A DNA stretch of 64,000 bases from Candidatus Tidjanibacter faecipullorum (GCA_019116245.1 DXCC01000017.1:152245-216244), one strand, 5' to 3'. Shown: positions 16,155-25,496, counted from the first letter of the stretch. Translations and numbers: made by a program. The notes: a model not told the origin generated them from the sequence alone.

Positions 16155-18314
16155 TTACTTGAATGCATAGCGGATGCCGATCAGGAAGGTTCGTCCCGGG
16201 TCGGTGAAGCTGGCGTCCTTGAAGTCGAAGAGGTTGTTTACCTTGAAGGTGGCCTCGAGGGTGTGCTTTTTGATGCGGAACGGCTTGACCAGCGTGATTT
16301 TCCAGATCGAATAGGGGTTGGACTGCGTTTTGGTGACGATCTCCGTGCCGGTCGAATCCGTGCCGACGGACTGGTAGAGGATCGGCGAGCTGACACGTCC
16401 CGAAATCTGGAGCGAGAAGGGGCTGCGGGCAATCTTGCCGTTCCATGTCAGCGAGGCCGTGCCGCTGTGGCGGACGTTGCTTTCGAGCTGCAGTCCGGTC
16501 GAGTTGTCCACCGCGTCGCAGAAGCTGTAGTTCAGCCGCAGGGTCAGCTGGCGCACGAAGAGCCAGGAGAGGCTCACGTCGAATCCCCGCAGGGTCGCGC
16601 TGCTGATGTTCCGGTAGTAGCGGCTCACCTCTTCGGTGCCGTTCACGTTCTGCGTGACGGTGTACTGGTCGATCTTGTTGTCGATGTTGTTGTAGTAGGC
16701 CGACAGGGAGGCGTTCAGCGTGCGGTAGGTGTATTCTGCCGAGAGGGAGGAGTAGAGTCCCCGTTCGGCTTTCAGGTCGGGGTTGCCGTACACCATGAAG
16801 CCTCCGCCGCCGGTGTGGTAGAAATCGTAGTAGAGTTCCTCGACGCTCGGCGCGCGGAAGGCGGTGCCGATGCCGCCGCGGAAGTTGAAGCCCGCCACGG
16901 AATACATGACCGAGAGTTTCGGGTTGAAGGAGGAGCCGAACGCGTCGTTGTAGGTGTAGCGGGCGCCCGCGATGATGTCCAGGTTCCGGATCGGGTCGTA
17001 CTCGGCCTGGGCAAAGAGATTGGCGTCCTGGATCGTCTTGGTGGTGGGGGCGTCGCCGAAGAGCGAGGCGGAGAAGATGTCCTCGTAGTTGTACTCCGCT
17101 CCGCCGGTCAGCTCCCACCGCTCGGCCGGACGGAAGGTGTCCAGCAGGCGGGCCGAGAGATAGCCGGCCGTCTTGTCGCGCTGATTCTCTCCCGTGGCGT
17201 CGATCACGTCATAGGCGAAGTATTTGTCGAAATTGACGCTCAGCCGCACGTTGTTGCGGTCGTCGGCCGAACGGTATCCGCCGTTGGCGCCGACGGTCAT
17301 CTTGTGGTCGAGGGTGTGGGTGATGTTCATCGTCCCCGGCAGGTTGAAAACCTCGTGACGGTAGTAGCGTCCCGTGAAGTTGAGGTCGCTGCGGCCGGTC
17401 GGGCGGTAACCGAAGTTGAGGTTGGCGCCGTAGTCGGTGTAGGGGTTGGAGGAGTTGCCGCCCGTGGCGCTGTTGTTGTAGCCGTCCGACGAGTTGCGGA
17501 ATACGCTGGCGCGGGTGATGAACCGTTCGAGATTCGATCCGACCTCTGCGCGGGTGCGCCAGGTGTTGTGGTTCTCCCAGGAGAGGTTGGCTCCGGCTTC
17601 GATGTCGTGGACGGGCTTCTTGGTGATGATGTTCACCACGGCACCGACGGCATTGGAGCCGTAGAGTGCCGACGAGGCGCCGTTGATCATCTCGACCCGT
17701 TCGATGTTGTTCACGTCCAGCTGGTCGAAGTTGATGTTGCCGCCCGCACCCTCGCTAACCATGCGCTCGCCGTCCACCAGGAAGAGGATGTAGCGGCTGC
17801 TGAGACCACGGATGCGCAGGTTGTTGCCCATCGCGTTGGAGGAGGAGACCAGGCCGGGGACATTGTCGGTCAGCACCTCCATCGTGCTGGTCGATCCGGC
17901 CCGCTGGATCTCCTGCGTGGTGATGACCGAGGTCAGCACGGGCGACTCGGCCAGCCGTTTGGGTGTGCGCGTACCCGTCACGACCACCTCGTCGAGATGG
18001 GTGACCTGTTCGGTGAGCCGGAAGTGGACAGTCGTGTCGCACCGCAGGTCGATCTCTTGCGTGACCATGGGGTAGGCCGAGTAGTACATCGTCTTGAGGG
18101 CGACATGGCCGGCCGGTACGTTCCGGAGCTGGAAGCGGCCGTTGTAGTCGCTCTGTGCGCCCCGCTTGTCATAGGTGATGAAGACGCCGGGGAGCGGTTC
18201 GCCGGTGACGGCGTCCGTGACCGTACCCGAAATGTCGTATGTCGGCGTCTGTGCCGCGAGTGGCGCCGAGAGAGTGGCCGCCAGCAGCAGACAGAAAAGC
18301 AGTTTTTTTTGCAT
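16155..18314 (-). CDS. hmuR: TonB-dependent outer-membrane receptor (HmuR-like)
   Basis: Carboxypeptidase-D-like repeat, plug TRTPKRLAESPVLTSVITTQEIQRAGSTSTMEVLTDNVPGL, barrel ending GRTFLIGIRYAFK. Confidence 0.92.
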   Translation of the reverse strand: MQKKLLFCLLLAATLSAPLAAQTPTYDISGTVTDAVTGEPLPGVFITYDKRGAQSDYNGRFQLRNVPAGHVALKTMYYSAYPMVTQEIDLRCDTTVHFRLTEQVTHLDEVVVTGTRTPKRLAESPVLTSVITTQEIQRAGSTSTMEVLTDNVPGLVSSSNAMGNNLRIRGLSSRYILFLVDGERMVSEGAGGNINFDQLDVNNIERVEMINGASSALYGSNAVGAVVNIITKKPVHDIEAGANLSWENHNTWRTRAEVGSNLERFITRASVFRNSSDGYNNSATGGNSSNPYTDYGANLNFGYRPTGRSDLNFTGRYYRHEVFNLPGTMNITHTLDHKMTVGANGGYRSADDRNNVRLSVNFDKYFAYDVIDATGENQRDKTAGYLSARLLDTFRPAERWELTGGAEYNYEDIFSASLFGDAPTTKTIQDANLFAQAEYDPIRNLDIIAGARYTYNDAFGSSFNPKLSVMYSVAGFNFRGGIGTAFRAPSVEELYYDFYHTGGGGFMVYGNPDLKAERGLYSSLSAEYTYRTLNASLSAYYNNIDNKIDQYTVTQNVNGTEEVSRYYRNISSATLRGFDVSLSWLFVRQLTLRLNYSFCDAVDNSTGLQLESNVRHSGTASLTWNGKIARSPFSLQISGRVSSPILYQSVGTDSTGTEIVTKTQSNPYSIWKITLVKPFRIKKHTLEATFKVNNLFDFKDASFTDPGRTFLIGIRYAFK

Positions 18315-18342
18315 GACGCTGATAGGTTGATTGAAACGGTGC

Positions 18343-18390
18343 AAAGGTAGCGGGTGCCCTGGCGGGCATCAATTCCCAGTTTTTGGGATA
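18343..18390 (-). promoter_or_regulatory. hmuR promoter plus adjacent dyad
   Basis: Minus strand TTG-N20-TACCTTTG; dyad TCCCA-GTTTT-TGGGA (18374-18388) immediately upstream of the -33 element. Confidence 0.55.
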
Positions 18391-18516
18391 TTGCGGCGGG
18401 GCGTTACCGAGAAATGTGCATCACCGGCCGGCGGAACGGATCGCTTGCTTGTATTGTTTGAAAAATATTTTTTTTAAAAATATACTTTGTATTGCATAGT
18501 ATTTGCAAACGATTGC

Positions 18517-18524
18517 TATATTTG
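18517..18524 (+). promoter_or_regulatory. -7 element of PspC cluster promoter
   Basis: TATATTTG about 33 nt upstream of ATG 18558. Confidence 0.5.
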
Positions 18525-18557
18525 TATCGGAAACGAACCTTTAAAGTCGAGTGAATC

Positions 18558-19034
18558 ATGAAAAAAACGTTGAACGTCCGGATCGGGTCCGTGGCGTTTG
18601 TCCTCGATGAGGATGCCTACTATATGCTGCGTCACTACCTCGACGACGTGGAGGCGCGCTTCGAACCGGTGGAGGCCGCCGAAACGCTGAATGACCTGGA
18701 GATGCGGATTGCCGACATATTTACCGAGGAGCTCGCCTCGCCGCGTCAGGTGGTGGATGTCGAACTGGTGCGCAAGGCTATCTCCATTCTCGGCCGGGCC
18801 GACGAGTTTGGCGAACCGCGCGAGGGGCGGAGTGTGCCGCATGCCGACATCAAGCAGTTGCGCCGTTCGCGCCGCGACCGGATGATCGGAGGCGTGTGTG
18901 GCGGTCTGGCCGACTATTTCGGCATCGACGTGGCACTCGTGCGGCTGCTGATGTTCCTGCTGATCTTCTTCGGCGGCGTCAGCCTGTGGGTGTATATCAT
19001 TTTGTGGATCGTCATTCCCGCCGAACAGTGGTAG
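18558..19034 (+). CDS. PspC domain-containing protein
   Basis: RSRRDRMIGGVCGGLADYFGIDVALVRLLMFLLIFFGGVSLWVYIILWIVIPAEQW. Confidence 0.9.
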   Translation: MKKTLNVRIGSVAFVLDEDAYYMLRHYLDDVEARFEPVEAAETLNDLEMRIADIFTEELASPRQVVDVELVRKAISILGRADEFGEPREGRSVPHADIKQLRRSRRDRMIGGVCGGLADYFGIDVALVRLLMFLLIFFGGVSLWVYIILWIVIPAEQW

Positions 19035-19068
19035 TGGAACCGAACCGGAACCAAGCAAGGAGTCTGTT

Positions 19069-19317
19069 ATGGAAATCATGAACGATAACCGGAGTACGAA
19101 ACGGTTGTACCGGAGCAAGAACCGGATCATCGGCGGCGTCTGCCAGGGGCTGGCCGACTATTTCAATGTGGATGTGGTGCTGGTGCGCATCATTGCCCTG
19201 TTTGCCCTGTTCTGCCTGTCGGCGGGCTTCTGGGTCTATCTGGTGCTGTGGATCGTCGTGCCGGTGCAGCGGAGCCTGCCCTCGGGCGGCGGCCGCTATT
19301 ATGACGGAGGACGTTGA
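19069..19317 (+). CDS. Small PspC domain protein
   Basis: RLYRSKNRIIGGVCQGLADYFNVDVVLVRIIALFALFCLSAGFWVYLVLWIVVP. Confidence 0.9.
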   Translation: MEIMNDNRSTKRLYRSKNRIIGGVCQGLADYFNVDVVLVRIIALFALFCLSAGFWVYLVLWIVVPVQRSLPSGGGRYYDGGR

Positions 19318-19319
19318 CC

Positions 19320-19670
19320 ATGGAGACGATCAATGTCGATAACGCCAAGGCGCAGATGCGCAAGGGGATCCTGGAGTACTGCATCCTGCTGATTCTGTCA
19401 CGCGGCGATTCCTATGCGCCCCGCATCATCGCGGAGCTGAAGAACGCCCGCATGATCGTGGTGGAGGGAACCCTCTATCCGATTCTCACGCGGCAGAAGA
19501 ACCAGGGGCTGCTCTCCTACCGGTGGGAGGAGTCGCCGCAGGGGCCGCCCCGCAAATACTATTCGATTACGGACAAGGGCCGGGAGGCGCTGGCGCAGCT
19601 GGACGCTTCGTGGGACGAGCTGGTCGATCAGATCGACCGGATCCGCGGCCGCAAAAACGACGAGCAATGA
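19320..19670 (+). CDS. PadR family transcriptional regulator
   Basis: QMRKGILEYCILLILSRGDSYAPRIIAELKNARMIVVEGTLYPILTRQKNQGLLSYRWEESPQGPPRKYYSITDKGREAL. Confidence 0.95.
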   Translation: METINVDNAKAQMRKGILEYCILLILSRGDSYAPRIIAELKNARMIVVEGTLYPILTRQKNQGLLSYRWEESPQGPPRKYYSITDKGREALAQLDASWDELVDQIDRIRGRKNDEQ

Positions 19671-20887
19671 ACGAAGGGGTGAAAGTGAGCATTGCCGGCA
19701 TCGCCTTTCGGCTCGACGCCGGGGCTTACGAGGTGCTGAAGGCCTATCTCGACCGGTTGGAGGAGGGATATGCCAAACGGTCCGAGGGGCGCGAGATCAT
19801 CGCCGACATCGAGGCGCGCCTGGCGGAGCTGCTGCTCGACCGGCAGCCCGAGGAGCAGGTCGTGAGCGAGGCGCTGGCCCGCTCCGTCGTTGAACAGCTC
19901 GGTCTGCCGGACGATCTGGACGAGACCGAACCGGTGACGGGACGCATCCCCAAACGGTTACACCGCAATCCGGATGGCGCCCTGCTCGGTGGAGTATGTT
20001 CGGGCATTGCTGCCTATTTCCATATCGACACGGTGTGGGTGCGGCTGGGATTCTTCCTGCCGCTGTTCCTGCTGATCCTGTGTACGGCCCTCGGGCTGGA
20101 CGGTGACGTGGAGGATTTCTTCGCCATTCTGTTCGGTCTGTGCGTGCTGCTCTATCCGGTGCTGTGGATCATCGTGCCGATGGCGCGCACGCCCCGTCAG
20201 AAACTAGAGATGTCCGGCCGGCGGGTCACCGCCTCGGCCATCCGCCAGTCGTTCGAGCAGGACGCTTCCGCCATGCCCTCCTCGCCACGCCGCCAGCGGG
20301 CGGCCGGGGTGTGGGCCGACCTCTTCTACGGCCTGGGACGCGTACTGCTTGTCCTGCTGAAGGTCATCGTCTTCTGTGCGCTGCTTGCGCTGGGAGCCAT
20401 CATCGTGGGATGTCTGGTGTGCATCGTCATCCTGCTGAGCAGCAGCGAGCTGTTCGGATTCGGTTATCTGCAGGAGGCACTGCAGGGTATGGTAGGCATC
20501 ACGCCGGTGCTCTACGTCATCCTGTTGCTCGTGGCCGTGCTGCTTCCGCTCGTGCTGCTGGGTTACTTCCTGATCTGTCTGCTACTCGGCCGTTCGTGCA
20601 ACCGGACCTTCATGACGGTTCTTGGGGTGCTTTGGATCCTGCTGGCCGTCTATCTGTCGGTCGTCTCGCTGCGGAATGGCGATACGCTGCGCGAGGCGCC
20701 GTTCCGGATGGAGGAGCGTTGGGAACGTGACCGGGGCCGCTGGGAGGACGCCTGGGAGGAGCGTTGGGAAGAACGCTGGGACGAGCGCCGGGAACCGGTC
20801 GGACCGGGAGCGCCGCAATGGCGGGAGATCCGTTCCGACAAGCCGGGCCCCGCACCGGCGGCTGACCGTAACCTATTGTTGAACTGA
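19667..20887 (+). CDS. PspC domain-containing membrane protein with charged W/E/R-rich tail
   Basis: PspC motif LGGVCSGIAAYFHIDTVWVRLGFF; N-terminal domain similar to 18558 gene product; 4-nt overlap with padR. Confidence 0.88.
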   Translation: MNEGVKVSIAGIAFRLDAGAYEVLKAYLDRLEEGYAKRSEGREIIADIEARLAELLLDRQPEEQVVSEALARSVVEQLGLPDDLDETEPVTGRIPKRLHRNPDGALLGGVCSGIAAYFHIDTVWVRLGFFLPLFLLILCTALGLDGDVEDFFAILFGLCVLLYPVLWIIVPMARTPRQKLEMSGRRVTASAIRQSFEQDASAMPSSPRRQRAAGVWADLFYGLGRVLLVLLKVIVFCALLALGAIIVGCLVCIVILLSSSELFGFGYLQEALQGMVGITPVLYVILLLVAVLLPLVLLGYFLICLLLGRSCNRTFMTVLGVLWILLAVYLSVVSLRNGDTLREAPFRMEERWERDRGRWEDAWEERWEERWDERREPVGPGAPQWREIRSDKPGPAPAADRNLLLN

Positions 20888-20904
20888 TATAAATAAACGA
20901 AATT

Positions 20905-21282
20905 ATGGAAATTATGCAGGAAGATCGATCCCGAAACGATCGTCCGGAGCCCCGCCGGGCCGACCTGCCGGCCGGCAAGATCTATCTGGGGGCCGTATTG
21001 GTGGTAGCCGGTCTGGTATGGCTGGCCTACAATGTCCATTGGATCGGATTCGGAGTTTTCCGGGTCATCTTCTCGTGGCAGATGCTGCTGGTGCTGATCG
21101 GCGGCTATCTGTTGGCTCTGCGTCAGTGGAGTGCGGGGGCCATCATCGGCTGCCTCGGCCTGTTCTTTGTTGTGACCGACTGGTTCGGTCTGGACTTTTC
21201 GTTCGGACGGGTCGTGCTGCCGCTGGCCGTGATCGCCGTGGGTGTCGCGCTGATCGTTTCGCGCACCGGCCGACGCAGATAG
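20905..21282 (+). CDS. LiaI/LiaF-like transmembrane protein
   Basis: KIYLGAVLVVAGLVWLAYNVHWIGFGVFRVIFSWQMLLVLIGGYLLALRQWSAGAIIGCLGLFFVV, four-TM LiaF-TM-like pattern. Confidence 0.75.
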   Translation: MEIMQEDRSRNDRPEPRRADLPAGKIYLGAVLVVAGLVWLAYNVHWIGFGVFRVIFSWQMLLVLIGGYLLALRQWSAGAIIGCLGLFFVVTDWFGLDFSFGRVVLPLAVIAVGVALIVSRTGRRR

Positions 21283-21299
21283 TATTGTGTTGTAGTGGA

Positions 21300-21340
21300 G
21301 ACAGGGCCTGCTGCCGGGAGTTCCGGCGGCAGGCCCTGTC
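21300..21340. terminator. Bidirectional terminator hairpin between convergent genes
   Basis: GACAGGGCCTGCTGCCGG-GAGTT-CCGGCGGCAGGCCCTGTC followed by GTTTCT. Confidence 0.7.
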
Positions 21341-21360
21341 GTTTCTGGCGGGAGTCGGCG

Positions 21361-21906
21361 TCAGCCGTTGTTCTCATCCGGGGTTTGCAGCTGTTCCTGG
21401 CGGCGGTGCATGGCCTGGCGGACGGTGCGGATCAGCTCGTCGGGTTCGGGGCAGCTCACAATGTAGCGCTGGTCGGTGATGTCGGTAATCTCGACCAGGT
21501 TCCGGCGTTCGCGGCAGTAGAGTTTGACCGTCTCCCAGCGTCGGGTGTCGAAGTAATAGCCGTAGTAGCCGAAGAAGCCGTAGCCGCCCAGCAGGACGTA
21601 TTTGTCATGCAGGGCATCCGGCCCCACGCGGCGGATGGAGCGCAGGTCGGCGTAGGCGATGCGGGTGATCTCGACGACGCAGTGGATCTCGAGGGCGGTA
21701 TCGCTCACGAGCGTGTAGCGGGGGATGGACATGATGTGCAGCAGCAGGATGGCACCGGCCAGCGATGCGGCCCAGGCGATCATGTAGCCGCCCTCGCCCC
21801 AGAGGAGCCAGACGACCAGCAGCACGATGACCGTCACCGCACACCACATGACCGTCAGCCGGCGGCTGCGGCGATCCGTGTCGCCTGTGGGAAAACGTTG
21901 TGTCAT
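21361..21906 (-). CDS. Membrane protein with PH-like domain
   Basis: Two TM helices then ALEIHCVVEITRIAYADLRSIRRVG...RRNLVEITDITDQRYIVSCPEPDELI, bacterial PH-like pattern. Confidence 0.6.
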   Translation of the reverse strand: MTQRFPTGDTDRRSRRLTVMWCAVTVIVLLVVWLLWGEGGYMIAWAASLAGAILLLHIMSIPRYTLVSDTALEIHCVVEITRIAYADLRSIRRVGPDALHDKYVLLGGYGFFGYYGYYFDTRRWETVKLYCRERRNLVEITDITDQRYIVSCPEPDELIRTVRQAMHRRQEQLQTPDENNG

Positions 21907-21910
21907 GGTT

Positions 21911-22627
21911 TCAGTTTTGTGTTTGGACCAGGCCGGCCTCGACGAGCAGGCGTGCCAGGGCGAGGTCTTCGGGCGTGGTGATCTTGATGTTGTACTTTTC
22001 GCCCTCACACAGCGTGACGGGCGTGCCGGCCGCTTCGACCACCGAGGCGTCGTCGGTGAAGGAGGGACGGCCGGGCTGGCGGTAGGCTGCGCGCAGCAGG
22101 TCGGCCCGGAAGATTTGCGGGGTCTGGATGGCGCGCAGCGTGTCGCGGTCGATGATCCGGTTGCCCGAGGCATCCACCGTGCGGAACGAGTCGGCGGGCC
22201 GTACGGCGGGAATGGCCGAGCCGTGGGCGGCGGCCGTGGCGATGCAGGTGCGGATCAGCGCGCTGCTCACCAGCGGGCGCACGCCGTCGTGCACCGCGAT
22301 CAGGTCGCAGGGGCCGAGGGCCGCCAGACCGTTACGGACCGATTCGAAACGGGTGGCGCCGCCCGTGCAGAGGCGGTGGAACGGTATCGCGGGGCGTTCG
22401 CGGCAGATGGCCTGCCAGCGTGCCGTTTCGGCGGCGGGCAGCACGACGACGATTTCGGCGTCCGGCAGCGTGTCGGTAAAGCGACGCAGGGTGGTCTCCA
22501 GGATGGTGGCTCCCTCGCGCAGCATCAGAAACTGTTTCGGGATCGGGCTGCCCATGCGCTGGCCCGAACCGCCGGCGACGAGGATGACGCCGGTGCGCAG
22601 GGCGTTGAGGGGAGTGGAATCGTTCAT
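21911..22627 (-). CDS. ispD: 2-C-methyl-D-erythritol 4-phosphate cytidylyltransferase
   Basis: GVILVAGGSGQRMGSPIPKQFLML...IAVHDGVRPLVS...QTPQIFRADLL...FTDDASVVEAAG. Confidence 0.95.
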   Translation of the reverse strand: MNDSTPLNALRTGVILVAGGSGQRMGSPIPKQFLMLREGATILETTLRRFTDTLPDAEIVVVLPAAETARWQAICRERPAIPFHRLCTGGATRFESVRNGLAALGPCDLIAVHDGVRPLVSSALIRTCIATAAAHGSAIPAVRPADSFRTVDASGNRIIDRDTLRAIQTPQIFRADLLRAAYRQPGRPSFTDDASVVEAAGTPVTLCEGEKYNIKITTPEDLALARLLVEAGLVQTQN

Positions 22628-23682
22628 GATCGTTCGGTTTTACGGGGGCGGTAGTAGCGGACCACGCGGCGGATCGTCTCTTCGAGCGGGGTGTAGCGGA
22701 AACCGTAGCGGCGGACGATCCGGTTCCCGTCGTAGCGGACGTGGCGCAGGACGCTGCCCAGATTTTCGCGCGTGACGGCCCGGTCGGCGATGAGGTGCAG
22801 CCGGATGGCGGCCTGCATGGCGTCGTAGGCCAGGTTGACGGCGCCGCGCCCGATGGGGATGAAGGGACGCGGCCGGCCGGCCGCCCGGGCGGACAGCGTG
22901 ATGAGCTGCCGGTAGCTGAGGTCGCCGGCCGAGAGGATGAAGCGCTGGCCGACGGCGTCGGGGCGGCTGTCGAGCAGGACAAGGGCCCGGGCCACGTCGT
23001 GGACATCCACATAGGCCATCAGGCCGTTCGTGTAGAAGGGCTGGCCGCAGCTGATGGCCGGAATCAGGGCGGCGCTGTTGCCCGCTGCGGGGTCGCCTTC
23101 GCCCAGGATGACGCCGGGCAGCACCGTGACGACCGGCAGACCGGCCGCCGCGCCGCGTCGGATCTCCTCCTCGGCGTGGTATTTGCTCCGCCCGTAGGCG
23201 GCGTAATGTGCGATGTCGTCCGGCTCGCACGTCTCCGTAACGGGCTCTCCGGGTGAGGCGGGGTCTCCCAGCGCCGAGATGGAGCTGATGTGGAGCAGTT
23301 TGCGGATGCCGGCCTGCAGGCACCAGTCGGTGATGCAGCGGGCGATGGAAACGTTGTTGTCGATCAGCTCCTGCGACGAGAGACGGCCCGACATGATGCG
23401 CGCGGCGCAGTTGAAGAGCGTGTCGATGTGCGGCATCAGCCCGGTCAGCCGCGCGGGATCGTCCAGCTCCGTTTCGACGATATGCAGTACCCCTTCCGGT
23501 TCGGCCACGCCAAGTCGCCGGAGCGTGGCGCGGATGTTGGCCACGCGGGCCTTGCGGCGCACCACGAGGGTGATGTTCCGGTAGCCCGCCCGCAACAGTT
23601 CGGCCACCAGGTGGCAGCCGACCATGCCGGTTGCGCCGGTGACCGCCACGGGACGGTCGAAGAAGTCGGAGGGATTATCCAT
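22624..23682 (-). CDS. NAD-dependent epimerase/dehydratase (extended SDR)
   Basis: VAVTGATGMVGCHLVAELLRAGYRNITLVVRR...AAYGRSKYHAEEE. Confidence 0.9.
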   Translation of the reverse strand: MDNPSDFFDRPVAVTGATGMVGCHLVAELLRAGYRNITLVVRRKARVANIRATLRRLGVAEPEGVLHIVETELDDPARLTGLMPHIDTLFNCAARIMSGRLSSQELIDNNVSIARCITDWCLQAGIRKLLHISSISALGDPASPGEPVTETCEPDDIAHYAAYGRSKYHAEEEIRRGAAAGLPVVTVLPGVILGEGDPAAGNSAALIPAISCGQPFYTNGLMAYVDVHDVARALVLLDSRPDAVGQRFILSAGDLSYRQLITLSARAAGRPRPFIPIGRGAVNLAYDAMQAAIRLHLIADRAVTRENLGSVLRHVRYDGNRIVRRYGFRYTPLEETIRRVVRYYRPRKTERS

Positions 23683-24130
23683 GCCAGATCAGCTTTTTGC
23701 CGAAGCCCAGTTTGTTGTCGGTCAGCTTCAGCAGGGTGGGGGCGAGCGTCCACAGCGTCAGGTCGGCCACCGCCGCATAGGGGAAGCGGCGCAGGTAGGC
23801 GTTGCGCGCCTCCTGCAGCAGGTCCCCCTCGGGGCGTTCGGCCAGCCCCTCGATCTGCAGTCCCTGTACCAGCCCCACCGTGCGGGTCTCCAGCACGACG
23901 GAGGCGGCCACCTGTGCGCAGGCGGCCATCTCGCTGCCGTGGCGCGTGGTCGTGTCGGTCGTGAAGACGAAGCGGTTGCGTTCGGGCAGGTAGGCGTAGA
24001 AAAGGTTGGCGCAGTAGGGCGTACCTGTCGCCGATACGGTGGCCAGCGTCAGGACGTGGTGGCGGCCGATGAAGCGCACAATGCGGGGATCGACGGCTTC
24101 CGGGGCGGAAACGGGTGTGGGGTCGGACAT
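23675..24130 (-). CDS. Pyridoxamine 5'-phosphate oxidase-like flavin protein
   Basis: RFIGRHHVLTLATVSATGTPYCANLFYAYLPERNRFVFTTDTTTRHGSEM. Confidence 0.75.
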   Translation of the reverse strand: MSDPTPVSAPEAVDPRIVRFIGRHHVLTLATVSATGTPYCANLFYAYLPERNRFVFTTDTTTRHGSEMAACAQVAASVVLETRTVGLVQGLQIEGLAERPEGDLLQEARNAYLRRFPYAAVADLTLWTLAPTLLKLTDNKLGFGKKLIWHG

Positions 24131-24143
24131 GGCGGGCGGCAAT

Positions 24144-25496
24144 TTAGTGTGACTGGGAGTTGACGTCGGGGTCGGTGGCTTCGGCCGGATAGTCGAGGCT
24201 CCGCACCTTGAGCGAGTCGGCCACCTCGCCGGTCAGTTCGGCGACGATGCGGCTCTTGATCGAGTCGAAGGCGGGGCGGTTGCGCTCCTCGATCGGCTCG
24301 ACCGGATCGGAGGGGATGCGCAGCGGGTCGATCGGCGTGCCGTTCTTCCAGATGCGGAAGTCGAGGTGGGGACCCGTCGAGGCGCCCGTGCTGCCCACAT
24401 AGGCGATCAGGTCGCCCTGCGAGACCCGTTTGCCCACCGTGATACCTTTGGCGTAGCCGCGCAGGTGGAGATAGCCCGACACATAGCCGTTCGCATGGCG
24501 GATCTTGAGGTAGTTGCCGCCTCCTTTCGGATCCCACTGGCGGGCGATCACCGTGCCGTCGGCAATCGCCACGACGGGGGTGCCGGAGGGTGCGGCGTAG
24601 TCCACCCCGTAGTGGGGGCGTCGGATCTTGTAGATCGGGTGCATGCGCGACCCGGTGAAGCGCGAACTGATGCGCGTATATTTCAGCGGTGCTTTCAGGA
24701 ACTGGCGCCGCAGGCTGTTGCCCTCCTCGTCCCAGTAGGCAAGGCGGCCGTCCTGGCGGAAGGGGATGGCGCGGTAGAGTTTGCCTTCGTGGCGGAACTC
24801 GGCGCCCCAGATCATGCCCGTGCCGACCCGGGTGGTGTCAATCCACCGCTCGTCGAAGATGACCGTGAATTCGTCTCCCTCCTGCAGCCCGAAGAAATCG
24901 ACGCTCCAGCCGAAGATGTCCTCCACCTCGCAGGGCAGGCTGGCGGGCATGCCGGCTGCCATGGCGGCCATCCACAGCGAATTGACCTCCCTGGTGATGC
25001 GGGCGGTCTCCTTGCGGCGGATCAGGTTCACCTCCTTGCTCTCCTTGCGGACGGTGACCGAGTCGCCGATCAGGGTGACGACCACGTAGTCGATCGGGGT
25101 GGTCTCGTAGACAAAATGACGCAGGTGGCGTTTGTCGAGCGAATCCTTCTCCAGGAAGGCCGTGTAGGGGTGGTCGGCGCGCAGTCCGCGCATGTCGAAG
25201 GTCGGGCGCGAGGTGCGGTCGATGCGGTCGATGAGCGCCGGTCCGACGCCCAGACCACCCAGAATGTGGGACAGGGTCTGGCCGGAGCGCACCTTGTCGG
25301 TGACCACGTCGTAGTTTTCGTAGGCGATGCCGTACATCAGGTCGGGCGAGGAGAGTGCCTCTTCGGCGCCGAAGCCCTCCTCCTCGGAGGCGCTGCGCTG
25401 GCAGCTGCGGACATTCAGCAGGATGGCGGCGGCGACCAGCAGTACACCGACGGTGACGGCGATCGCGAGTTTGGCTTTTTTGTTGATCTTCTTCAT
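24144..25496 (-). CDS. M23 family metallopeptidase
   Basis: GSRMHPIYKIRRPHYGVDYAAPSGTPVVAIADGTV...GNYLKIRHANGYVSGYLHL...VGSTGASTGPHLDFRIW: LytM motifs. Confidence 0.93.
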   Translation of the reverse strand: MKKINKKAKLAIAVTVGVLLVAAAILLNVRSCQRSASEEEGFGAEEALSSPDLMYGIAYENYDVVTDKVRSGQTLSHILGGLGVGPALIDRIDRTSRPTFDMRGLRADHPYTAFLEKDSLDKRHLRHFVYETTPIDYVVVTLIGDSVTVRKESKEVNLIRRKETARITREVNSLWMAAMAAGMPASLPCEVEDIFGWSVDFFGLQEGDEFTVIFDERWIDTTRVGTGMIWGAEFRHEGKLYRAIPFRQDGRLAYWDEEGNSLRRQFLKAPLKYTRISSRFTGSRMHPIYKIRRPHYGVDYAAPSGTPVVAIADGTVIARQWDPKGGGNYLKIRHANGYVSGYLHLRGYAKGITVGKRVSQGDLIAYVGSTGASTGPHLDFRIWKNGTPIDPLRIPSDPVEPIEERNRPAFDSIKSRIVAELTGEVADSLKVRSLDYPAEATDPDVNSQSH

